Assembly: GCA_902773045.1 (NCBI GenBank)
Contig: CACYDE010000297.1
Coordinates: 1 to 5,412, forward strand
Length of the DNA stretch: 5,412 nt
DNA from: an uncultured Ruminococcus sp.
GTDB lineage: Bacteria > Bacillota > Clostridia > Oscillospirales > Acutalibacteraceae
Direction of reading: 5' to 3'
The notes beneath the pieces were generated by a model that worked only from the letters and a program-made list of their open reading frames with translations, searched no databases and was not told where the DNA came from. Shown here in pieces: positions 1-5,364 of this stretch; within the stretch, counting starts at the first letter, position 1; every line of letters begins with the position of its first letter. The translations under genes were made by a program, and so were the position numbers.

Positions 1-3
1 GCT

Positions 4-149
4 TGCACCCCAAGAGCACTTGTAACACATGCCGATCGGTCTGTGCCTTACGGCTTGCCCTCTCGGTGTGTTACGGGCGCATCTTTTTGTCAGATTGCAC
101 TCAACTCCCTTGAAATACGTCAGTACTCCGGCGGTCGTTTCGTACAATC
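4..149 (-). ncRNA. Putative structured RNA element, two tandem hairpin modules
   Basis: Read on the minus strand, two modules of the same design follow each other. Module 1 pairs 149-142 with 100-93 (8 pairs, one U.G); an upper helix, 141-138 with 115-112 and then 137-136 with 119-118, stacks directly on its 5' side. Module 2 pairs 81-75 with 10-4 (7 pairs, one G.U), then 74-67 with 29-22 (8 perfect pairs), then 66-63 with 35-32, and contains a small GCC-GUAA-GGC hairpin (54-45) with a GNRA loop. Each module has an 11-base bulge on its 3' side that starts AAG (111-101 and 21-11), and an 11-base linker joins them. The G.U pairs become A.C mismatches on the plus strand, and the GNRA loop exists only on the minus strand, so strand choice is supported. 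I recognise no named RNA family. It may be a free RNA, a leader of a gene beyond the left edge, or a dispersed repeat. No promoter was identified. Confidence 0.4.
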
Positions 150-230
150 AGACTAAAAATCAGACTGCGCGATATGGGCACTCGATTTAATCAGTGCTTC
201 CTTAATATGTGGGAGGTTTGAGATTTAAGG
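146..230 (-). repeat. Direct repeat and small hairpins beside the structured element
   Basis: The plus strand carries the 9-base unit AATCAGACT twice, at 146-154 and 158-166 (period 12); the first copy overlaps the outer helix of the structured element. Further right, GCACT (178-182) pairs with AGTGC (193-197), extended by three inner pairs with one bulged base, and CCTTAA (200-205) pairs with TTAAGG (225-230) around a 19-base loop. These could be the 5' part of the same element. No gene, tRNA or convincing promoter was seen between 1 and 250. Confidence 0.35.
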
Positions 231-250
231 CTTTAATCGGAAAACAGTAT

Positions 251-282
251 AAAAACTCCCTGTCTTTTAACGGACAGGGAGT
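251..282 (-). terminator. Intrinsic terminator after murF
   Basis: A perfect 10-bp stem pairs 282-273 with 264-255 (arm ACTCCCTGTC on the plus strand) around an 8-base loop. On the minus strand it is followed at once by a run of T residues (255-251) and then a second short T-run. It begins 8 bases after the murF stop codon, where the operon would be expected to end. No comparable T-run follows the hairpin on the plus strand, so it acts on minus-strand transcription. The T-run is short and interrupted, so some read-through into the structured element to the left is possible. Confidence 0.85.
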
Positions 283-290
283 CGTTCGTA

Positions 291-1640
291 TTATATCTCT
301 TTAAGGAAATCGACTATTTTCTCGAAATGCATTGAATGCGACGCTTTCACGAGAACGATATCGTCCTTGTGAAGAATGGAGTCTATCTCTTCAAGCGCGT
401 CTTCAACGCTGTCAAAAGCGTGGGTCTCGATACCCTGTGCGCTTTCGCTTATTGACTTGGCAAGCTCCCCGACTGTGATGAGAACGTCAACGCCGCTTTC
501 AGCTGCGAATTCACCGATCTCTCTGTGGAGCTGCAGCTCGTTTTCGCCGAGTTCCTTCATGTCGCCGAGAACGGCAGCTTTTCTTCCGCCTCTCATGTTG
601 CAGAGTGTTTCAAGACTTGCTTTCACCGAGGTCGGATTTGCGTTGTAGCAGTCGTCAATAATTTTCAGTATCTCCGTTGTGATGAGATTGGCGCGGCTTC
701 CGACCGTTTTGTAGCTTCTTATACCCTTGACGATATTTTCATCGCTCATGTTGAGGGCTTTTCCGACCGCAGCGGCTGCGAGCGCATTTGTGACCATATA
801 ATTTCCGAGAGCGGGGATAGTGACGTCTATATTTTTTCCGTCGAAACAGAGTGTGCAGGAAACGCTGTTTTCTCCGCTGTTTTCGATATTTTCGGCGCGG
901 TAGTCGTTTTGTTCGCCAAGACCGTAGCGGGCCGATGTATTTTCGATCGTAGAAAGTTTGTCGTCGTCTCCGCAAACGAAAATGAGGGCGTCGTCTTCCA
1001 TGTAGTTAAACATTTCCGTTTTCGCTTTCAGAACGCCGTCGCGATCTTTCAGATTTTCGAGGTGACAGCAGCCGATATTTGTCAGAACACAGACTGTCGG
1101 TCTGACCATTTTGCTCAGCCGGGTCATTTCCCCGAAATCACTGATCCCCATTTCAACGACGGCGACCTCTGTGTCTTCGGGCATGGCGAGCAGCGTCAAA
1201 GGAACGCCAAGCTCGTTGTTGAAATTCCCCTGAGTTTTATGAACGATGAATTCCTGAGCGAGAACGGAAGCGATCATTTCCTTTGTGCTGGTTTTTCCGA
1301 CGCTTCCGGTGATCCCGACAACTTCTATGTTATTGAAAAGACTTCTGTAATATTCGGCGATGTCCTTGATCGCCTGTTCGCTTGAACGAACGAGAATATA
1401 TGTGTTGTCGGCGGGGAGGATCTGTTCGCTGATAACGCAGACCGCTCCAAGCTCATACGCTTTGCCGATGTAAAGATGACCGTCCGTCCTTTCGCCTTTT
1501 ATTGCGACGAAAAGCGAGCCGTCGGTTACGAGACGGCTGTCGATGACAACATTGGAAACGGTTGACAACAGTTTTGATCTATCGCCGATGTACTCGCCGG
1601 AGCAGGCTTGTGCGATATCACCCAACGTTAACTGTTTCAT
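291..1640 (-). CDS. murF: UDP-N-acetylmuramoyl-tripeptide--D-alanyl-D-alanine ligase MurF
   Basis: Cytoplasmic ATP-dependent ligase that adds D-Ala-D-Ala to UDP-MurNAc-tripeptide, the last Mur-ligase step before the lipid stage of peptidoglycan synthesis. The 449-residue product has the usual MurF length and three-domain order: an N-terminal UDP-substrate domain (about 1-100), a central ATPase domain with the P-loop GITGSVGKTSTKEM (109-122) and NIGCCHLENL (188-197), then LKAKTE with the probable carbamylated Lys207. The C-terminal ligase domain has DDCYNANPTS (329-338), VLGDMKELG (357-365) and VKASHSMHFE (431-440). The start at 1640 is chosen because AAGGAG lies 6 bases upstream and the protein then begins MKQLTLGDIA, as MurF proteins do; an in-frame Met 14 codons earlier lies inside ddl. 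It follows ddl by 10 bases, so the dipeptide producer and user are co-expressed. The C-terminal motif has His-Ser where many MurF proteins have Arg-Gly; this may be a lineage feature. Confidence 0.97.
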   Translation of the reverse strand: MKQLTLGDIAQACSGEYIGDRSKLLSTVSNVVIDSRLVTDGSLFVAIKGERTDGHLYIGKAYELGAVCVISEQILPADNTYILVRSSEQAIKDIAEYYRSLFNNIEVVGITGSVGKTSTKEMIASVLAQEFIVHKTQGNFNNELGVPLTLLAMPEDTEVAVVEMGISDFGEMTRLSKMVRPTVCVLTNIGCCHLENLKDRDGVLKAKTEMFNYMEDDALIFVCGDDDKLSTIENTSARYGLGEQNDYRAENIENSGENSVSCTLCFDGKNIDVTIPALGNYMVTNALAAAAVGKALNMSDENIVKGIRSYKTVGSRANLITTEILKIIDDCYNANPTSVKASLETLCNMRGGRKAAVLGDMKELGENELQLHREIGEFAAESGVDVLITVGELAKSISESAQGIETHAFDSVEDALEEIDSILHKDDIVLVKASHSMHFEKIVDFLKEI

Positions 1641-1646
1641 AGAATA

Positions 1647-1652
1647 CTCCTT
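1647..1652 (-). promoter_or_regulatory. murF ribosome binding site overlapping the ddl stop codon
   Basis: The minus strand reads TAAGGAGTATTCTATG here. The TAA is the ddl stop, and its last two bases are part of the AAGGAG Shine-Dalgarno sequence, 6 bases before the murF ATG. A ribosome terminating on ddl therefore sits on the murF initiation region, which suggests translational coupling. This site also decides between the two possible murF starts. Confidence 0.85.
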
Positions 1653-2703
1653 ATTTCGTATATTTTTTGAGCGAGACCTCAACGATCATGCCGCAGAGTT
1701 CCTCATAGCTTATTCCGACAGCCGCAGCTTCCTGAGGGATCAGACTCGCGCTTGTCATTCCGGGGAGAGTGTTGGCTTCGAGAGCGTATGTCTTTCCGTC
1801 GGAGTCAAGAAGAAAATCTATTCTTCCGTAGGCTTCAAGCTGCAAAGCTTCATAGGCTTTTTCGGCTTCTTTCTGCATTTTGAGCGTTGTTTCTTCGTCA
1901 AGTTCAGCCGGGCAGATCTCGTCTGTTTTTCCGCTCTGATACTTATTTACATAATCGTAGAAGCCCTCTTTGGGAATGATCTCAATGATCGGGAGAGCCT
2001 TTCCGTCTATTATGCCGATGGAGAACTCTCTTCCTTTGATGTATTGTTCAACGAGAACTTCCGTTTCATAGACGAAAGCTTCGTCCATCGCTTTCATAAA
2101 TTCATTCTTGCTTTCAACTATCGAAACGCCGACGCTGCTTCCGCCCGAACACGGCTTGACAACGCAGGGGAAAACGTTCCACTTTTCAAGACGTCCGTTT
2201 TCCTTGTCTTCGGGTCTGAAGCATTCTCCGGCAGGCGTTCCAACGCCGTGATTGAGGAAAATACTTTTTGTGATTCCTTTGTTCATTGCGACTGCGCTTC
2301 CGAGATAGCCGCTTCCGGTGTATTTTATTCCGAGGAGATCAAAGGTCGCCTGAAGCCTTCCGTTTTCGCCATTCTCGCCGTGAAGCGCAAGAAAACAGAT
2401 GTCCGCATAGCGGCAGATCTCTTCAACATGTTCGCCTAAAAATCTTTCTGACTGATCTCTTCTCTGAGCCTTGATCTTTTTGAGATCGGGAATGATCTCT
2501 CTGACTCCGAGATTTTCCGTGAAATCGTAGCCTTCCTCGAAGAGTTTTTCTATGTCACATTCGTCGTGTTCATAGCCCATGAAAACATCGAGCAGAACGA
2601 CCTTGTGACCGCATTTTCTCAGCGCGCCCGCAACCATTGTTCCGGAAGTTATCGAAACGTCTCGTTCTGTGCTGAGTCCGCCGGCAAGAACAACTATATT
2701 CAT
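1651..2703 (-). CDS. ddl: D-alanine--D-alanine ligase
   Basis: ATP-grasp ligase that condenses two D-alanines with ATP to D-Ala-D-Ala in the cytoplasm; the dipeptide is the substrate of MurF, encoded next. The 350 residues contain the family landmarks in order: LAGGLSTERDVSI (6-18, Glu13 corresponding to E. coli DdlB Glu15), FLALHGENGENGRLQ (104-118), YTGSGYLGSAVAMNK (128-142), VKPCSGGSSVGV (182-193, with Lys183 and Ser189), the omega loop FYDYVNKY (248-255), GRIDFLL (293-299) and EANTLPGMT (309-317). Tyr255 in the omega loop matches the Tyr216 position of DdlB, which indicates D-Ala-D-Ala rather than the D-Ala-D-Lac specificity of VanA-type enzymes. A stretch at about 61-95 between the first motif and the LHG motif is longer than in E. 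coli DdlB, making the protein somewhat longer. The start is supported by TTTGGAGG 9 bases upstream. A 55-base gap separates it from the upstream gene. Confidence 0.96.
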   Translation of the reverse strand: MNIVVLAGGLSTERDVSITSGTMVAGALRKCGHKVVLLDVFMGYEHDECDIEKLFEEGYDFTENLGVREIIPDLKKIKAQRRDQSERFLGEHVEEICRYADICFLALHGENGENGRLQATFDLLGIKYTGSGYLGSAVAMNKGITKSIFLNHGVGTPAGECFRPEDKENGRLEKWNVFPCVVKPCSGGSSVGVSIVESKNEFMKAMDEAFVYETEVLVEQYIKGREFSIGIIDGKALPIIEIIPKEGFYDYVNKYQSGKTDEICPAELDEETTLKMQKEAEKAYEALQLEAYGRIDFLLDSDGKTYALEANTLPGMTSASLIPQEAAAVGISYEELCGMIVEVSLKKYTK

Positions 2704-2758
2704 AATAATCAGCCTCCAAAGAATTATAAATTATATAAAACAAAATCCAAAGAATATT
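2704..2758 (-). promoter_or_regulatory. AT-rich gap before ddl with possible weak internal promoter
   Basis: This is the only real gap inside the operon. On the minus strand it holds two overlapping-style TATAAT hexamers (2735-2730 and 2728-2723). A poor -35 candidate (TTGGAT, 2750-2745) lies 16 bases from the second. The 10-mer ATTCTTTGGA occurs twice (2755-2746 and 2724-2715); the nearer copy runs into the ddl Shine-Dalgarno. No terminator hairpin is present, so read-through from the upstream genes is expected. A start from the second hexamer would fall within the ribosome binding site, which weakens the promoter reading. Confidence 0.25.
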
Positions 2759-3775
2759 TTACTCTATTTCCTCCAATGTTACAATACTGAATTTGACGTT
2801 TGTTTCAATAAAATAACGAGAATTTTGGTTTTTTTGACCATTGTCCGTCCATTTTATATTATCTTTGAAGGTCGAGTAACTTTCCTCATGGCGAAGAGAA
2901 ACGGGGGAGTCGTGAGGTATCTTTATGTTGATACTGCTCGTTTCGGAAGTGACGCCGATGTTTCCCGTGACGGAAGAAAACGTAAGGTCGATCGTTGACA
3001 TCACGCAGTCCAAGGTCAGTCCTCCGATAATTTTTTCGGCGCTGATCGTTGTGTTGTTCACGAGAAATTTTGACGAAACGGATTCAAGAAAGTTTGTTTC
3101 AAGTGTTGAAGAGATGGAGAGAAGCGAAATCTCGCCTCTCGAATGAAGTTCTTCGGACTTGAAAACGGCGCCGCTCATTTCGAGAGTGATCTCGCCTGCG
3201 GTGAGTTTTTCGGCTTTGACTTCGGTATTATAAAGATTAAACTTCATGTCCATGGAGCTTTCAAGCCCGCACATTTCAACATTACAGCTGCTCGTACAAA
3301 CTGTGTAGCCACCTTTGTAGTTTTCCGGAACGGAGATCGTCAGGACAGTGTTTGTGTTTGCGCCGACCGATTCCGTGAATCCGGTGCGGACGTAGAGCGT
3401 TCCGTTTTTTACGGCGGTTTTGAGGAAAACTTTGTTTTTTAATTTTTCCCCTGTTTCGACTGCGATCCCCATTTCGTCTTCCGACGACGCTTCAAATTTA
3501 AGTGTGCATTTTTCGGCGTAAACCTCTATGGTGTTGAATTCGTTGAGCTGATAGTAAACGGCAGACGATGATGTGACGTCTTCGAGCGAGTCGATATCGT
3601 AGGGTTCGGCTTTTTGAAATTTGACATTGCTTCCGGCGACTTCGATATTCTCTTCGATGATGTCATAGACCTGACTGAGATGGATCCCCGATCTTCTGAC
3701 CATGAAACCGCCCGCCCCGACGATCACAAGCCCGAGAGCAAGAAAAACGGCAAAAATCTTCAGCGATCTTTTCAT
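2759..3775 (-). CDS. Membrane-anchored DUF4097-type envelope protein
   Basis: The 338-residue product starts MKRS and has one hydrophobic segment (about 5-26). That segment has no lipobox and no clear signal-peptidase site, so the protein is probably anchored with its bulk outside the membrane. From about 80 onward it is a long run of short beta-strand-like repeats rich in Ser/Thr (for example EITLEMSGAVFKSEEL, then EISLLSISSTLETNFL, then GLTLDCVMSTIDLTF), the pattern of DUF4097/adhesin-like beta-solenoid proteins. The ladder ends with NIGVTSETSSINIKIP (272-287). Three cysteines cluster at 160, 164 and 169, with others at 90 and 257. The start at 3775 has GAGAGG 8 bases upstream and gives the membrane segment immediately; longer in-frame starts would add a non-hydrophobic tail overlapping the upstream gene. 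Its ATG overlaps the stop of the DUF1700-type gene (ATGA), a pairing common in Firmicutes. The biochemical role is unknown; a link to envelope stress or integrity is inference from context. Confidence 0.8.
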   Translation of the reverse strand: MKRSLKIFAVFLALGLVIVGAGGFMVRRSGIHLSQVYDIIEENIEVAGSNVKFQKAEPYDIDSLEDVTSSSAVYYQLNEFNTIEVYAEKCTLKFEASSEDEMGIAVETGEKLKNKVFLKTAVKNGTLYVRTGFTESVGANTNTVLTISVPENYKGGYTVCTSSCNVEMCGLESSMDMKFNLYNTEVKAEKLTAGEITLEMSGAVFKSEELHSRGEISLLSISSTLETNFLESVSSKFLVNNTTISAEKIIGGLTLDCVMSTIDLTFSSVTGNIGVTSETSSINIKIPHDSPVSLRHEESYSTFKDNIKWTDNGQKNQNSRYFIETNVKFSIVTLEEIE

Positions 3776-4344
3776 GTGGTTTTCCTCTCTTTCTCGCAGT
3801 TGTGAAGGATTCGGCTCATGAATCGGGGGAATTTCCGAACCAGACGAACCGTTCCCTGAAAAACTGCGGTCACGAGCATTACGAAAGCGAAGGTGATAAC
3901 GATACTTCCGATCCCGATCACGATGAACCATCTGCTGAGAGGCGAAGACATAAACGCCGCAACACTCAGAAGAGCGCCCGAAAAGCACAGTCCCAGCGAT
4001 ACGATCAGAGATACGATCCCGAGTGACAGCGCAAATATTTCATATAGCGCGCAGACGGGAATAAGAAGGATAAATTTAAATACACTCAGCGGAGTTTTCT
4101 TTCCCTTTCCGAGATCGCTCAGAACGGATTCAACTCCTTCGATCGGAACGGGCTGCCCGGTCTTGTAGCCCTTGGCGATTTCCTCGGGTGATTTCAAAGA
4201 GGAAACGATCGCTTCTTCGCTCATTCCGTCGGAGATTTTTTCCGAGAAATAAAGGTCGTAATCGTTCATGACAAGAAGCTTTTCTTCATCGGGAACTCCG
4301 TCAAGTCCGATCATCAGATCGTACATAAACTGTGATTTTGTCAT
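3772..4344 (-). CDS. DUF1700 (HAAS-type) membrane protein
   Basis: A 190-residue protein in two parts. Residues 1-65 are a charged helical cytoplasmic domain (MTKSQFMYDLMIGLDGVPDE at the start, then NDYDLYF and LKSPEEIAKGY at 50-60), resembling the DUF1700/HAAS N-terminal domain. After a basic linker (KGKK, 80-83) come hydrophobic segments at about 87-132 (probably two helices) and 138-164, so three membrane spans are likely. A basic tail follows (RLVRKFPRFMSRIL). The family is usually found beside DUF4097 proteins and PadR-type repressors in Firmicutes; here the DUF4097 partner follows with an ATGA overlap, but a HAD gene, not a PadR gene, precedes it, also with an ATGA overlap. GAGGA lies about 10 bases before the ATG. 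Function is unproven; it may relay a signal between cytoplasm and the exported partner. Family assignment is from sequence pattern and neighbourhood. Confidence 0.78.
   Translation of the reverse strand: MTKSQFMYDLMIGLDGVPDEEKLLVMNDYDLYFSEKISDGMSEEAIVSSLKSPEEIAKGYKTGQPVPIEGVESVLSDLGKGKKTPLSVFKFILLIPVCALYEIFALSLGIVSLIVSLGLCFSGALLSVAAFMSSPLSRWFIVIGIGSIVITFAFVMLVTAVFQGTVRLVRKFPRFMSRILHNCEKERKTT
3784..3789 (-). promoter_or_regulatory. Ribosome binding site fixing the DUF4097 gene start
   Basis: GAGAGG on the minus strand, 8 bases before the ATG at 3775. It supports that start, immediately followed by the membrane anchor, over an in-frame Met 71 codons further upstream. The site lies inside the end of the preceding gene, consistent with translational coupling. 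Confidence 0.75.
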
Positions 4345-5066
4345 AAGAGATAATTCCTCATTTTCAGAGTATCACCGTCGGGGATAAAGAAAGTGGAATT
4401 TGTGTTCTCGTCAAGCTCGGGGGAGATGTTTGTGTGGATATAAAGGGTGTCGAGACCGACTGCGATACCGCCTCTTATATCGGCGTTCGGGTCGTTGCCG
4501 ACCATTATTGTTTCTTTGGGATCAAGACCGTAGCGTTTCAGAAGAGCGCGGAAAAAATGCGGGTCGGGCTTGCAGCATTCTTCGTCGGACGAAATAACGA
4601 TACCGTCGAATTTATCCCTGATCCCGAGAAGTCCGAGTTCGTCCCATGTGAAAGAGCGCTGAGCATTCGTGAGAAGATAAACGTTCGCGCCGTTCTTTTT
4701 CAGATCGTCAAGAAGATCGGCGATACCGCTGTAGAGTTTGATATATTCTCTTGAAGCGCGTCTGAAAAACAGCGCGGTTTCAAGAACGTCGTCATCGCTG
4801 CAGTTTACGCCTTTCACGGAATAAAGCTTTCTGAAGACCTTTTCGATTTTTATGTCAATAAATTTATATTCGGGGTGGTTTTTCTTTACCACAGACTTTT
4901 CCTCATCGACGAAGCCGCAGTAGCTTTTCCTAAGTTCGTCGGCGTCATAAACTGCGCCGTGTGAAGTAAAGTACGAAGCGGTTTTTTCCCAGAGAGACGG
5001 GTCGTTCTCATCGGTGTGGATATCCGCCAAAGTTCCGTAAAGATCAAACATATAATTTTTGTACAT
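4341..5066 (-). CDS. HAD-superfamily hydrolase (YjjG/haloacid dehalogenase-like)
   Basis: A 241-residue soluble protein of typical HAD subfamily I size. Motif I is FDLYGTL (7-13) with nucleophile Asp8; motif II is LLTNAQ (131-136); motif III is Lys166 in CCKPDP (164-169); motif IV is VGNDPNADIRGG (189-200) with Asp192 and Asp196. A helical C1 cap lies between motifs I and II (about 18-115). Residue 10, two after the nucleophile, is Tyr instead of the acid/base Asp of HAD phosphatases. The same DxYGT form is known from L-2-haloacid dehalogenases and some HAD proteins of unknown substrate, so phosphatase activity should not be assumed. The start has a perfect AGGAGG 6 bases upstream. It is the first gene of the operon, 54 bases downstream of a promoter, and its stop overlaps the next start. 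The link to cell-wall synthesis is only by position. Confidence 0.88.
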   Translation of the reverse strand: MYKNYMFDLYGTLADIHTDENDPSLWEKTASYFTSHGAVYDADELRKSYCGFVDEEKSVVKKNHPEYKFIDIKIEKVFRKLYSVKGVNCSDDDVLETALFFRRASREYIKLYSGIADLLDDLKKNGANVYLLTNAQRSFTWDELGLLGIRDKFDGIVISSDEECCKPDPHFFRALLKRYGLDPKETIMVGNDPNADIRGGIAVGLDTLYIHTNISPELDENTNSTFFIPDGDTLKMRNYLL

Positions 5067-5119
5067 AACTTTCCTCCTGTCAGAAAATCAATATAGATCC
5101 GGGAAAATATATTTATCAT

Positions 5120-5149
5120 ATTATATAATAAATATAGGTGTAAAGTCAA
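5120..5149 (-). promoter_or_regulatory. Sigma-A-type promoter of the operon
   Basis: On the minus strand TTGACT (5149-5144) and a perfect TATAAT (5125-5120) are separated by 18 bases in an AT-rich setting. The predicted start near 5112 gives a leader of about 46 bases before the HAD ATG. No riboswitch or attenuator is visible in that leader. The -10 lies inside a 10-base palindrome (5120-5129), so its exact register is uncertain by a base or two. A 7-bp inverted repeat (TGAGTAT 5171-5177, ATACTCA 5194-5200) lies upstream of the -35. Confidence 0.7.
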
Positions 5150-5300
5150 ATGTTTCAATAAGGAAAAATATGAGTATATTACTTAAACTTCCCATACTCA
5201 AAATTACAATGAATGTAGAGTCTATCGTGTTTTTTCAATATAAAGAATAGTTTTCGCTGTCGAATCCGAGATCGTTCTTCGATCAAAGCTATTGTCGTCA

Positions 5301-5326
5301 CCCATACCCCCAGACCCCCTTTCCCC
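5301..5326 (-). other. G-quadruplex-forming motif (i-motif on plus strand)
   Basis: On the minus strand four G-tracts of 4, 5, 5 and 3 bases (5326-5323, 5319-5315, 5311-5307, 5303-5301) are separated by exactly three bases each time (AAA, TCT, TAT). This fits the classical G3+N1-7 quadruplex pattern with short equal loops. It lies about 150 bp upstream of the operon promoter, in an otherwise AT-rich intergenic stretch, and 12 bases from a perfect inverted repeat. Whether it folds or acts in the cell cannot be seen from sequence. Confidence 0.6.
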
Positions 5327-5338
5327 AATGTCATCAAC

Positions 5339-5364
5339 TTAAGGAAATGCTTGCATTTCCTTAA
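5339..5364. repeat. Perfect 12-bp inverted repeat
   Basis: TTAAGGAAATGC (5339-5350) is followed after two bases by its exact reverse complement GCATTTCCTTAA (5353-5364). As RNA or extruded DNA it would form a stem with a minimal loop. Neither side has an adjacent T-run in the right orientation, so it does not look like an intrinsic terminator. It may be a protein-binding palindrome, an end of a repeat element, or part of a structured RNA together with the neighbouring G-rich tract. Confidence 0.6.

Noticed and set aside
146..166. Two 9-base direct repeats considered as a CRISPR remnant
   Set aside because: Units are far too short and separated by only 3 bases; no array or cas gene.
525..1385. 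Long plus-strand open frame opposite murF
   Set aside because: It lies wholly antisense to a clear murF, shows no recognisable domain and has low-complexity Phe/Arg-rich composition expected from reverse reading of a coding sequence.
1641..1682. Upstream in-frame Met for murF
   Set aside because: It would add 14 residues not typical of MurF and overlap ddl, whereas the Met at 1640 has an ideal Shine-Dalgarno and the family-like N-terminus.
1543..2439. Long plus-strand open frame opposite the end of ddl and start of murF
   Set aside because: Antisense to two confidently identified genes, no domain, no ribosome binding site worth noting.
1651..2703. Van-type D-Ala-D-Lac or D-Ala-D-Ser ligase (vancomycin resistance)
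   Set aside because: The omega loop keeps the FYDYxxKY form with the Tyr of D-Ala-D-Ala ligases, and no vanH, vanX or two-component genes are nearby.
3776..3988. 71-codon N-terminal extension of the DUF4097-type gene
   Set aside because: It overlaps the DUF1700-type gene, is Arg/Ser-rich without family features and would bury the membrane anchor; the start at 3775 has its own ribosome binding site.
5170..5250. 26-codon plus-strand open frame with AAGGA 5 bases upstream
   Set aside because: The ribosome binding site is fair, but there is no convincing plus-strand promoter, the peptide is not recognisable, and such short frames arise easily by chance in AT-rich DNA.
5339..5364. Palindrome considered as an intrinsic terminator
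   Set aside because: No T-run directly follows it on either strand; the only long T-run on the plus strand is about 30 bases away.
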